NCBI GenBank assembly: GCA_036172665.1
Contig: CM069877.1
Coordinates: 18,935,001 to 18,999,000 of the forward strand
Length of the DNA: 64,000 nt
Origin: Prosopocoilus inquinatus
Taxonomy: Eukaryota; Arthropoda; Insecta; Coleoptera; Lucanidae
Reading direction: 5' to 3'
Shown here: positions 32,334 through 41,042 of the stretch, in pieces
Layout of the letters: each line of letters opens with the position of its first letter
Position numbering within the stretch: the stretch's first letter is position 1
Made by a program: the position numbers and the translations under genes
Notes under the pieces: model-generated
Database searches by the model: none
Seen by the model: only the letters and a program-made list of their open reading frames with translations
What the model was told of the DNA's origin: nothing

Positions 32334-35300
32334 CTGCCCCCTTCTTAAAAACGTTTCGTCTCGAAATGTTCCTGGAGATAGTCTTGAAGGAGGATGTCGG
32401 AATCTACAAGCTGGCCCATTCTTGCAATTTCCCGTCTGGAAGAAGTAGCAGTCTACGGTTTTGCTGTTGCTGGCTGTTGCCTGTGGGTGATGGCTGCAGA
32501 CTAGGACTTCAATTCCCGTTCTGTGGAAGATGACTTCCAGCATGCTTCGTATTACTCTCCATTCTAGTCCATCCAATCCGCAGCCCAATTTGGGGATGGC
32601 CAACTTCATCTGATGGTTCTCTATTAGCTGTCTCCTCAGGCTGTATAGGGCTCTCCACATACTTTGATAGTCAGGTTTACCGCTTGATGTCTTCTTAGTG
32701 ACTAAATAATGCACGTGGCGCCTCCGATCTGCCGTCGAATCAATGATCTGCAAGCTCTTGCCTACCACGGGATGCTGTCTTCGTAGCTCCTCGATTTGGC
32801 CAAATTTCTTCCTAAACACCTGAGCGATTCCTTTGGACATTTTCAGGTCTTCTGCTACGCAGTGGGCCAGACTGTACTCCAGTGGCACTTTAAAGAGATC
32901 TTGTTGCTTCTCCGTGGTCACTCCAACCCGTGCCTTGCTTCCTTCGGCGTGATGAGACATGAAGGTTTCGAAGTTCACTTCGGAAACTTGCGCCCTTTGT
33001 ACTGTCCCTTCATCTGCTTCTCCATGGTAAGGGGCTATCCGGTTGAAGTGGATTACTTTGGGTTTGCCATGGGGGACCTTCCTGATGCGGTAAACGACGT
33101 CGTTGATCCGTTTCATCACTTTGTAAGGACCTTCCCAAGAGGTCTGTAATTTTGGGGAGAGGCCTCGACGTCTTTGGGGGTTATAAAGCCAGACCAGTGC
33201 TCCAGGTTGGTATCCCCCGTGTTGAGCGTTGATGTCATAGTGCTCCTTCATCCGATCGCTGGCCGTCTGTATATTGTGACGCACTTGGTTGTGGATATCA
33301 TCCATTTTCCTGCGTAATTTGCTCACGTAATCTTCGTCGGCAGAGACTTCGCCAGGCTTCACACCAAACTTCAGGTCGCAGGGCAGTCTCGGCTCTCGCC
33401 CGAATACCACTTTCGCGGGAGTCTCCCCTGTTGTCTCATGAACAGATGAGCGGTATGCCATTACAAACAGGGGGATGTACGTGTCCCAGTCCCTCTGATG
33501 ATTGGAAACGACCTTGGACAAATGTCGGTTGATGGTTCTATTGAACCTTTCCACCATTCCGTCCGACTGTGGGTGGAGTGCAGTTGTTCTAGTTTTTCGT
33601 ACGCCGAGCAGAGTACACACGTTCTTGAACAAGGCCGATTCAAAGTTCCTTCCTTGATCTGAATGCAGTTCCATAGGTGCACCATACCGACTGATCCATT
33701 CCCTGACAAGGACTTCCGCAATAGTGACTGCCTCTTGGTTAGGTAGGGCGTAAGCTTCAACCCACTTGCTAAAGTAGTCCATTACCACGACGATGTACTT
33801 GTTTCCACCATTCGTTTCTGGAAACGGGCCGGCTACATCGATGGCAACTCTCTCAAAAGGACTTCCGACGTTGTACTGTCTCATGGGAGCCTTACCCCGC
33901 CTGTGGGGACCGTTACTGGCTGCGCAGACTGTACACTTTCTGCACCAATCCTTCACGTCTTCCTTGCAGTTCACCCAGTAAAATCCTTCGCGCACCTTCT
34001 CCATAGTCTTCTTAACTCCCAGATGCCCTCCGGAAGTTCCATCGTGAAGTTCCCTCAGAACTTCTGGCACCCTATTCTTGGGGATCAGTAACTGTGTCTT
34101 CTGTTCCATGCCTTCCTGATTCTCTATGCTTCGTCTCAGAAGACCACGATCCAACACTATGGAGTCCCACTGCGCCCAGTATGATTTTACGGACGGTGCA
34201 CATGGTGCTACCTCTTCCCAGGTAGGCCTCGCGTCCCTGCTTTTCCATTCTAGCACTAATTTCAAATCTGGGTCGTTCTCCTGGTCTCTTCGCAGTTCTT
34301 CGCCTTGCCATTTGTCATCAACAATGGCTGTCCTCGCAGTCGTGGCTACTTTCTCGTCCAAACGACTACAGTGCTTACAGTCTTCGGCACAGGGTCTTCT
34401 CGACAGAGGATCGGCATTTCGATGGCTAGTTCCTGCCCGATGCTGAATTTCAAAATCGTACTCCTGAAGTCGTTCGATCCATCGTGCAACTTGCCCTTCT
34501 GGGTTCTTGAAACGGAGAAGCCATTTTAGAGCGGCGTGGTCGGTCCTCAGCAGGAAGCGTCTACCATACAAATACTTGTAGAAGTGTTCTATCGTTTTTA
34601 CGACGGCTAGCAATTCCCTTCTTGTGACGCAATAGTTTCGTTCCGGCTTTGATAGGACTTTACTGAAGTAGCCGATCACCTTCTCTTGCCCCTCTTGTAT
34701 CTGGGAGAGTACGCCACCAATCCCAACGTTGCTAGCATCTGTGTCCACGACGAACTTGCCTTCCGGGAGAGGATAACTCAGAATAGGAGCACTAACCAAG
34801 TACTGCTTTAGTTGTTCAAAGCCAATTTGACACTGTTGGTCCCATTCAAATGGACGACCTTCTTCAGTGAGTTTTGTTAACGGCTTAGCAATGTCTGCAA
34901 ATCCACGAACGTAGCGCCGATAGTAAGTGCACAGGCCAAGGAAACTCCTTATTTGGTGTTTATTTCTGGGAGTTGACCAGTCTTTCACCACCTGAATCTT
35001 CACAGGGTCCACGGCGATTCCGTTTCCATTAACAATGTGCCCCAGGTAATTCACTTCCTTCTGGAACAGGTGACACTTCTTGAGGCTAAGCTTTAGTCCA
35101 GCTCCGCGAAGCCGCTGGAACACTCCTTCCAGGTTCCTTAGGTGGTCGTCGAACGTCTTTCCCACGACAATTATGTCGTCAAGGTACACCATGCACGTTG
35201 TCCAGGACAGACCTTTCAGAACCGTCTCCATTAACCTCTCGAATGTCGCTGGGGCATTACATAACCCGAATGGCATCACTGTGAACTGCCACAGACCCAT

Positions 35301-36635
35301 ACCAATGGAAAACGCCGTCTTTTCTCGATCTTCGGGCGCCAGCTCCACTTGCCAATATCCACTCTTTAAGTCCAAAGTTGAGAAGATCTTTGAGCCGGCC
35401 AGGGTGTCCAGGGTATCATCAATCCGTGGCAAGGGATAGCTGTCCTTCTTGATGACATTATTGAGTAACCGGTAGTCTACACAGAACTTGGTGGACCCAT
35501 CCTTCTTCTTCACAAGCACTACTGGTGACGCCCACGGGCTGCTTGATGGTTCTATTACATTATCCTTTTCCATCTCGCGAATAATGCGTTCCGCTTCCTC
35601 ACGCTTCGCCAACGGTAATCGCCTTGGAGCTTGACGGATAGGTCTTTCTTCTCCAGTCTCTATTTTGTGTTTCACGACATCAGTTCTTCCCTTGGATCCA
35701 TTTTCTACCTCAAATACATCTTGATAGCGGCCGATCAGGTTCTTTGCTTTTGTCTTCTGGTCTGGAGTCAATTCCTGGGCTGTTGACATAACCATTTCCC
35801 ATAATTTCCTTGGGACTTTCGCTTCTGGCACGTTTGCTTCAAGGTGGCGGGAGATGGAGGACACCATGGTGCAGCTTCCCAAGATGGTTCCTTTCTTGAT
35901 ATTGACGGAGAAACAATTGACGTTCATCAGGCGGACAGGTACTTCCTTCTTCGCCGTCAACAACATTTTTCCAACGAGGACTCCTCTTCCAATCCTTTGA
36001 TCATCAGTATTAGGTTCAACCATAATGACTTGTTTTGCGTCGACGATAACCTCAGTCCTGCTGGGTAATACAACGTCTTCAGCGAGGACTACTCGAGCGG
36101 CCACGTCCCCTCGTTGATGTAGAACCAACTCCTCATTATTGACCGCCATCACGCCACGCTTTAAGTCCAATTGGAACCCGTGGGCACACATGACGTCCAT
36201 GCCCAAAATTGCCTCGTCCTCTATATCTGCCACCAGTGCACGGTGTTTTATTAGAGTTGAACCAATGGTGATGATAACCTCTACTTCACCGTGGACAGTT
36301 GCTGATGTTCCAGTTGCAGTTTTCAGTTTCCACTTGGTCGGCTCGGTGCGTCCGGATGACTTAATGACGTCGGGTCTTAGGATGGTCTTCGTCGCACCCG
36401 TATCCAATAACATGGTGTGAGGAATGTCATCAATGGTAACATCCACGAAGATACTGCTGGTTAACTGCCGTAGGGATATTACTTGGTTGGCTTTCGTCTT
36501 TGGGGGCCTTTGAATACGGGTCGACGTTTGCCCCTCTGCACCGACCCGGCTTAGTTTAACTGTGGCTTCCTTGGATCCTGTCTGGATTTTGGACATCGCC
36601 TGCGAACATGTCCTTCCTCCTGGCAATTCCAACAC
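32301..36635 (-). CDS. pol: Gypsy Pol with C-terminal macro domain and CCCH finger (copy B)
   Basis: 1444 codons without a stop and nearly identical to copy A, with the same order: protease (LLDTGATKT), RT (YLDD), RNase H, integrase (D, D, E kept), GPY/F-like module, macro domain (VTKK and GCGLD kept) and CCCH finger. Differences are an in-frame loss of 8 codons near residue 200, between protease and RT (DGVFQDG region), two codons present that copy A lacks, and scattered substitutions such as NADPLSRR for NADALSRR. It reads 33 nt into LTR 2. Its gag partner has a stop, so this copy may depend on another for Gag. Confidence 0.95.
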   Translation of the reverse strand: MLELPGGRTCSQAMSKIQTGSKEATVKLSRVGAEGQTSTRIQRPPKTKANQVISLRQLTSSIFVDVTIDDIPHTMLLDTGATKTILRPDVIKSSGRTEPTKWKLKTATGTSATVHGEVEVIITIGSTLIKHRALVADIEDEAILGMDVMCAHGFQLDLKRGVMAVNNEELVLHQRGDVAARVVLAEDVVLPSRTEVIVDAKQVIMVEPNTDDQRIGRGVLVGKMLLTAKKEVPVRLMNVNCFSVNIKKGTILGSCTMVSSISRHLEANVPEAKVPRKLWEMVMSTAQELTPDQKTKAKNLIGRYQDVFEVENGSKGRTDVVKHKIETGEERPIRQAPRRLPLAKREEAERIIREMEKDNVIEPSSSPWASPVVLVKKKDGSTKFCVDYRLLNNVIKKDSYPLPRIDDTLDTLAGSKIFSTLDLKSGYWQVELAPEDREKTAFSIGMGLWQFTVMPFGLCNAPATFERLMETVLKGLSWTTCMVYLDDIIVVGKTFDDHLRNLEGVFQRLRGAGLKLSLKKCHLFQKEVNYLGHIVNGNGIAVDPVKIQVVKDWSTPRNKHQIRSFLGLCTYYRRYVRGFADIAKPLTKLTEEGRPFEWDQQCQIGFEQLKQYLVSAPILSYPLPEGKFVVDTDASNVGIGGVLSQIQEGQEKVIGYFSKVLSKPERNYCVTRRELLAVVKTIEHFYKYLYGRRFLLRTDHAALKWLLRFKNPEGQVARWIERLQEYDFEIQHRAGTSHRNADPLSRRPCAEDCKHCSRLDEKVATTARTAIVDDKWQGEELRRDQENDPDLKLVLEWKSRDARPTWEEVAPCAPSVKSYWAQWDSIVLDRGLLRRSIENQEGMEQKTQLLIPKNRVPEVLRELHDGTSGGHLGVKKTMEKVREGFYWVNCKEDVKDWCRKCTVCAASNGPHRRGKAPMRQYNVGSPFERVAIDVAGPFPETNGGNKYIVVVMDYFSKWVEAYALPNQEAVTIAEVLVREWISRYGAPMELHSDQGRNFESALFKNVCTLLGVRKTRTTALHPQSDGMVERFNRTINRHLSKVVSNHQRDWDTYIPLFVMAYRSSVHETTGETPAKVVFGREPRLPCDLKFGVKPGEVSADEDYVSKLRRKMDDIHNQVRHNIQTASDRMKEHYDINAQHGGYQPGALVWLYNPQRRRGLSPKLQTSWEGPYKVMKRINDVVYRIRKVPHGKPKVIHFNRIAPYHGEADEGTVQRAQVSEVNFETFMSHHAEGSKARVGVTTEKQQDLFKVPLEYSLAHCVAEDLKMSKGIAQVFRKKFGQIEELRRQHPVVGKSLQIIDSTADRRRHVHYLVTKKTSSGKPDYQSMWRALYSLRRQLIENHQMKLAIPKLGCGLDGLEWRVIRSMLEVIFHRTGIEVLVCSHHPQATASNSKTVDCYFFQTGNCKNGPACRFRHPPSRLSPGTFRDETFLRRGQCGEPLSAASR
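32334..32346 (-). promoter_or_regulatory. Polypurine tract of copy B
   Basis: Minus strand AAGAAGGGGGCAG directly before the LTR; the same tract lies at 26068-26080 in copy A. In both copies it is inside the pol reading frame. Confidence 0.75.
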
Positions 36636-38191
36636 ACCAGCGGCTTCTTCTGCTTGAAGACCTGTTCCACAATGCGGCGAACATCCTCGGCGGTGGTATA
36701 CTCCCTGGGTCGCTCCTTTATAGCAGATCCCACCTTGGCGTTAGCGGATTCTTCCTCTTTTTCCTCTTGGAAGTCCATAGCCGCTCGCACCTTGACATGC
36801 CCTCTTGAGACTCGTCTCGCCGCTTCAAATTCCAAGGCATAAGCCAATGCGTTCTTGGATGTCTTCGGATGGGTCATTCTCAATGCCTGCTGGTTGTCTG
36901 GGTCACGGATTCCATCTATGAAAGTCTGCACCGTCAAACATTTGAGGAATTCAACAGGAGCTGTGGGATATGCCAACTGGGCCAGCCGCGCTACGTCCGC
37001 TTCGAATTCCTGAAGACTTTCTCCGGATTTCTGACAGCGATTCCTCAACTGCGCATGTTATACCTCGGTCAGATGGGCCTGTCCGTAACGCATTTCCATC
37101 CTATTCACCAGCTTGTCGAAGTCTTCTTGTTCCTCTGGCGGCATCGTCTGTAGCACATCGATAGCGTCCCCTCTCAAGGCCACAATTAACGAAGTGGCTT
37201 TTTCGCTGGCCGTCCATCTGTTCGCCTTTGCTGCCGCTTCGAACTGTTTGAAGTAGTTGGGCCAAGAAGACTTTCCATCGAACGTTGGTGGTTTTACTTT
37301 CAATTTCGAATTTTCTGTTGGTCCTTCCACAATTCGGGTTTCATTATTTTCTAGTGTTTCTACTGGTGGCTGATCCCCGAACACTCGCAACCCCGCCATG
37401 ATTTGTTCCAGATTTTTGATTTTATTATCCTGCTGGAATATTATTTCTTCCACATTTTCTTGCAAGTTCCTTGTTTCTTCCGATATTTTTACCACTAGTT
37501 GATCTTCAAGTCCTTTTGTTTGTTCTAGAAATTTCTCGTCGAAATTTCTGGATTGCTCTCGAAATTTCTCGTCTAAGTCTCTAGATTGTTCCAACAATTT
37601 ATTCTGTAATTTGTCGAAATTTCCAGCTTGTTCTAGAAGCTTCTCCTCTAAATTTCTGGATTGTTCCATTAATTTAGTTCGCAACTCGTCTTTGAAGTTT
37701 ACAGATTGTTCTCGAAGTTCGTCCTTGAAATTTCCTGATTGTTCTAGAAGTTTCTTCTCTAAATTTCCAGACTGTTCTTGAAACTTCTCGTCCAAATTTC
37801 TGGATTGTTCTCGAAGTTCGTCCTTGAAATTTCCAGATTGTTCTAGAAACTTCTCGTCCAAATTTCTGGATTGTTCTCGAAGTTCGTCCTTGAAATTTCC
37901 AGATTGTTCTCGAAGTTCGTCCTTGAAATTTCCAGATTGTTCTAGAAGCTTTTGCTCTAAATTTCTGGATTGTTCTCGAAGTTCATCTTTCAGGATTTTA
38001 TTAAAATCGGCGGGACCACACGAAATTTCGAAAAGGAAGGTCTCTGGATCTTCGCCAGCTGTCAACAAATCGGATCGGAGACGCTGTTGAAGTGCGCCTT
38101 TCAAACCACAGGTTTCTAACTCTCGTTCTTCCAATTCGGTTTTTAATTCGGCCACTTTTAAGTCTTTCAACAACACTTTTCTCGTAGCCAT
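36551..38191 (-). pseudogene. gag: Gypsy Gag with one nonsense codon (copy B)
   Basis: From ATG 38191 the frame matches copy A but is stopped by TAA at 37058-37060, where copy A has TAC (Tyr); 165 further codons then continue in the same frame to the normal stop at 36551. The coiled-coil repeat block (about 37530-37990) has a different number and order of units than copy A, giving a total about 14 codons longer. The zinc knuckle (CWNCQEEGHVRRRC) and the GTTAAAC-TAA shift site (36560-36551) are kept. Confidence 0.92.
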
Positions 38192-38273
38192 TGTTTTTTT
38201 TTTCTGATACTGTACTTATTTAATAATCTGATTAAATTTAATTTACTTTAAATTGTTTATTTATTTGCACAAA

Positions 38274-38290
38274 CCCGCACACCGACACCA
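38274..38290 (-). promoter_or_regulatory. Primer binding site of copy B
   Basis: One base inside the LTR end, the minus strand reads TGGTGTCGGTGTGCGGG, starting with TGG as required to pair with a tRNA CCA end. TGGTGTC is seen in tRNA-Leu primer sites, but the rest does not fit well, so the tRNA is not identified. Copy A has the same string next to LTR 2. Confidence 0.6.
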
Positions 38291-38291
38291 C

Positions 38292-38635
38292 TGTTACGTT
38301 TCTAGGGTTTGAGTTTATTTATTTAAACGAATAAAACACTCGATAAAAACTTAACCGTAATTTAATAAAGCTTAAAAACTAATTTATTTGTAATAATTTA
38401 TTTTCACACTAAAATCTAACTTCGACGTTCGCTGTTCGAATTCGACTGACTGGTGAGTCAACCCGGGGCGATTTTATATCATTCGCCGCCGTCTGGAACT
38501 CTCTATGCGGGAAGATTCCAGTCTGTTCGATGTGACCCCGGTGTAGGCCCCGGTGGCGTGATGGCCGATGACGCACAACAGCGAACCGACCTCCTGACGC
38601 CCTCAGCGTGACGCAGCACTGAGCGGCTCGCCACA
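38292..38635 (-). repeat. Gypsy LTR 3 (5' LTR of copy B)
   Basis: 344 bp, TGTTACG to CGCCACA, directly followed by ATAT and then hAT coding sequence. Confidence 0.95.
38472..38478 (-). promoter_or_regulatory. TATA box of the 5' LTR promoter
   Basis: Minus strand TATAAAA about 160 nt into LTR 3, with AATAAA-type strings about 155 nt downstream (38314-38319), the spacing expected for promoter and poly(A) signal in an LTR. Confidence 0.6.
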
Positions 38636-40072
38636 ATATAAATTTTGAACCAAATTGAAAAAAGATGTAGCTGATAGACAACATTTAGCTGCATCATTTA
38701 CCACAAGATTTAGTGTATGAGAACTGCAGGGTACGAAAAAAGCTCGTGGATTTATTTCTAAAATTCTTTTTTGAACACCACTGTTTTTACCTTTCATGTT
38801 ACTCCCATTATCATAACCTTGACCACGTAAATTTTCTATTGGGAGTGACATCTCTGCTAACTTACCAAGAATTGTTTCAGTTATTCCAGCGCCTGTTGTA
38901 TCGGTAAGAGGAACAAATTCCAGAAAATGTTCTTTAATTTCACTCTTACATTCTCCAAAATCAGTCGTGATGTTTACAAATCGAACGATTATTGTCATTT
39001 GTTCTACATGACTAACATCTGGTGTGCAATCTAAGATTATTGAAAAATATTTAGCAGAGAGAACTGAAGCAATTATTTTTTCCTGAACAGCATGAGACAG
39101 CAGATTGATCAATTCGTTTTGAATATTTTTTCCGAGATAATGAATGTGAATCTCTTTATCACGAACTTTTCGAAGATGTTCGTGCATAATAGGATCAAAA
39201 AAAGCTAGATATTCAACAAATTTCAGAAAATTTCCATTGTCAAACGTGAATAATTTTTCATGTAATCCACGAAATGCTAAATTTTGACTTCCCAAAACTC
39301 TTACTAATGCAATCAGTCTTTCCAGAATCTGCTGCCAGTACTTTTCTTCATCCCTTATTAAACGCAAATTTTCTTCGTCGATGGTTTTATTATTCTTCAA
39401 CCTAAGCTCTAACTCTTTCCAGTCTTGGTAGCATTTTAAGTGACTACTGCTTTTTTCGTGATTTGATAGTATCATAGAAATGTTCTTCCAGTCATTCACT
39501 CCTTTATTACATAGAGCAGATTTACCATCTGTGGGAAAAAGCTTACAACAAAAACAGAATACTACATCTTTTGATGCTGAATATTGCAAACATGGACGGG
39601 ACACACATTCTCCATTGATAAGTCGTCGTTTGTAGTGTACTATCGAAAACTTTCTACGATTAACGTCTAATGGAAAGTTGATATTTTGCACTTGATCTGG
39701 CCCATGTTCGACTAGAATTTGACGCAGACGATCCGTACATTTTTCCCACGTAGCAGGATCACTAAAGTTCAAAACAAAATCGGAAACATTTTTCTCGTTC
39801 TGTTTTTTGATTTCTTGATCTTCAGTTATACGGTGTTCTTCGGTATTCTCTATTTGTGAAACTAAAGCTGGATTTTCTGTGGCACTAGTTCCTGCATCTG
39901 CTTGGTGATCATATAATTCTTCTGGAAAATCATTTGCATTCTTATCAGTTTCTTGAGGATGTGGACGCAGAAACTTCAAGAATGATCCTGCTTGCTTTGC
40001 TAACGATAATTCTTTCTCTAATTTTCTTTTACGAAACTGTGCCCCAGATAGTTTTCTTCTATCATCTGCCAT
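38636..40072 (-). pseudogene. hAT transposase, N-terminal 479 codons
   Basis: Starts at ATG 40072 (MADDRRKLSGAQFRKRK). It has an acidic linker, a TTF-type zinc finger with Cys/His pairs (CLQYSASKDVVFCFCCKLF and NHEKSSSHLKCY, about residues 155-215), then the DUF4371/RNase H-like catalytic core: FSIILDCTPDVSH with the first Asp and RGQGYDNGSNMKG with the second. It resembles the transposases that gave rise to vertebrate ZMYM1-like proteins. It is interrupted after codon 479 by the Gypsy array at ATAT; without that the frame runs straight on. The enzyme would cut and paste the element in the nucleus. Confidence 0.92.
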
Positions 40073-40762
40073 GTCTCAAGAATGATATAAACCTGAAGTA
40101 AATGAAGAATAGAAGAACTTTGATATTTAACTAGGTATTTGTAACATTTACCAGCAGTGTAAGCAGCAGCTCGTAAGTAGAGATGGGAAGTACCGATCTG
40201 TTCGCGGAACGCTCCAAGCGCTACAGCGACACAAAAATAACGCGATTGAATACAGGTATTTTAAAATGTTACGTTTACTGCTTGTCGTCGACAACCGAAT
40301 TTGAAAAGCAAAGGAATTATCAATCGCGTACACGGAACACTATAAACAGAAAGATTGAAAATTTGCTTGCCTTTTACGACCTAGCGAAATTGAGCTTTGT
40401 CGCACATTTTATGGCATTACCTGCCAATGCCGGGGTAAACATCTCGACCGTCCTTAATAACCAGATGTCCGAATAAACAAGACTATTCTCTCCATCTCTT
40501 CTGCTTTGCACATTAGAAATTAAAATAAGCAAATCAGTTGTTTTCCTATATTACTGTTAGAATTAATTTTGTTAAGTTATCATTATAATTATTCGTTTTA
40601 CATAATAATATCATCCAATTAATTTATTATTATTTCATAGATATTAAAGAATAAAAAAAATGTAAATGGTAATTAAACATTAAATGCCGCGTCGGCGCCG
40701 CCCCCCTAAGCTAGGCGCCCTAGGCTGTAGCCTAGTTGGCCTATATGGACGGGCCGGCCCTG
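40073..40762 (-). other. hAT 5' non-coding region and terminal repeat
   Basis: About 690 bp between the transposase ATG and the right terminal repeat, AT-rich; presumably the promoter. No other frame is supported. Confidence 0.6.
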
Positions 40763-40770
40763 CTGGAGTG

Positions 40771-41042
40771 ACGAGGGTTCTGATAAGGCGAAGGCCCGAT
40801 TAGCTGGTGAGTTAATGATCGATTGCTTTTGTGAAGGATGATGGTGGGAATATGCGATGAGATAGCGATCAGTGTGAGTCGGTTTGCGATAAACAGAATG
40901 TCCTAATCTACCGTTAGGGAGACGACTTGCTAGGATATCAAGGAAAGGTAAGTGACCTTCACTTTCGTATTCCAAAGTGAAACAGATGTCAGAATGTTAG
41001 GAATTAAGATATTCAAAGACGTTGTCTAGGGATTCCTTACCA
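40771..41042 (-). pseudogene. Penelope-like RT, C-terminal part
   Basis: The frame encodes the RT thumb-side region of Penelope-like elements: GHLPFLDILASRLPNG, SVYRKPTHTDRYL and SHHHPSQKQSIINS, all hallmarks of the group. Upstream, KESLDNVFEYLNS precedes an internal stop. The catalytic YADD part is absent (5' truncation at about 41042). The RT would copy element RNA at a nick made by the GIY-YIG domain. Confidence 0.88.

Larger units (their letters stand above)
25724..38635 (-). mobile_element. Tandem Ty3/Gypsy array: three LTRs, two internal regions
   Basis: The order on the plus strand is LTR (25724-26067), internal A (26068-31989), LTR (31990-32333), internal B (32334-38291), LTR (38292-38635); all LTRs are 344 bp. 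A single pair of ATAT duplications (25720-25723, 38636-38639) flanks the whole array, and none flanks the middle LTR. Each internal region carries gag then pol on the minus strand, a primer site after the upstream LTR and a purine tract before the downstream one. The middle and right LTRs differ at about 1 site; the left one differs from them at about 8. Confidence 0.95.
24482..40762 (-). mobile_element. hAT transposon (ZMYM1/DUF4371 type) carrying a Gypsy array
   Basis: Terminal repeats CAGTGCCGGC and GCCGGCCCTG, and the 8-bp duplication CTGGAGTG (24474-24481 and 40763-40770), are exact hAT hallmarks. Without the 12.9-kb Gypsy array and its 4-bp duplication, the element is about 3.4 kb with one transposase frame. 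Subterminal GGCGCCCTAGGC / GCGCCCTAGGCT strings near both ends may be transposase sites. Confidence 0.93.
23691..41042 (-). mobile_element. Penelope-like element split by a hAT insertion
   Basis: The two parts 41042-40771 and 24473-23691 (minus strand) join at the hAT target duplication into one continuous retroelement stretch: the C-terminal RT region, linker, GIY-YIG endonuclease and a 3' hammerhead-like motif. It is 5' truncated at about 41042, in the RT. The intervening 16.3 kb is the hAT element and its Gypsy passengers. This is the oldest layer of the nest. Confidence 0.88.
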
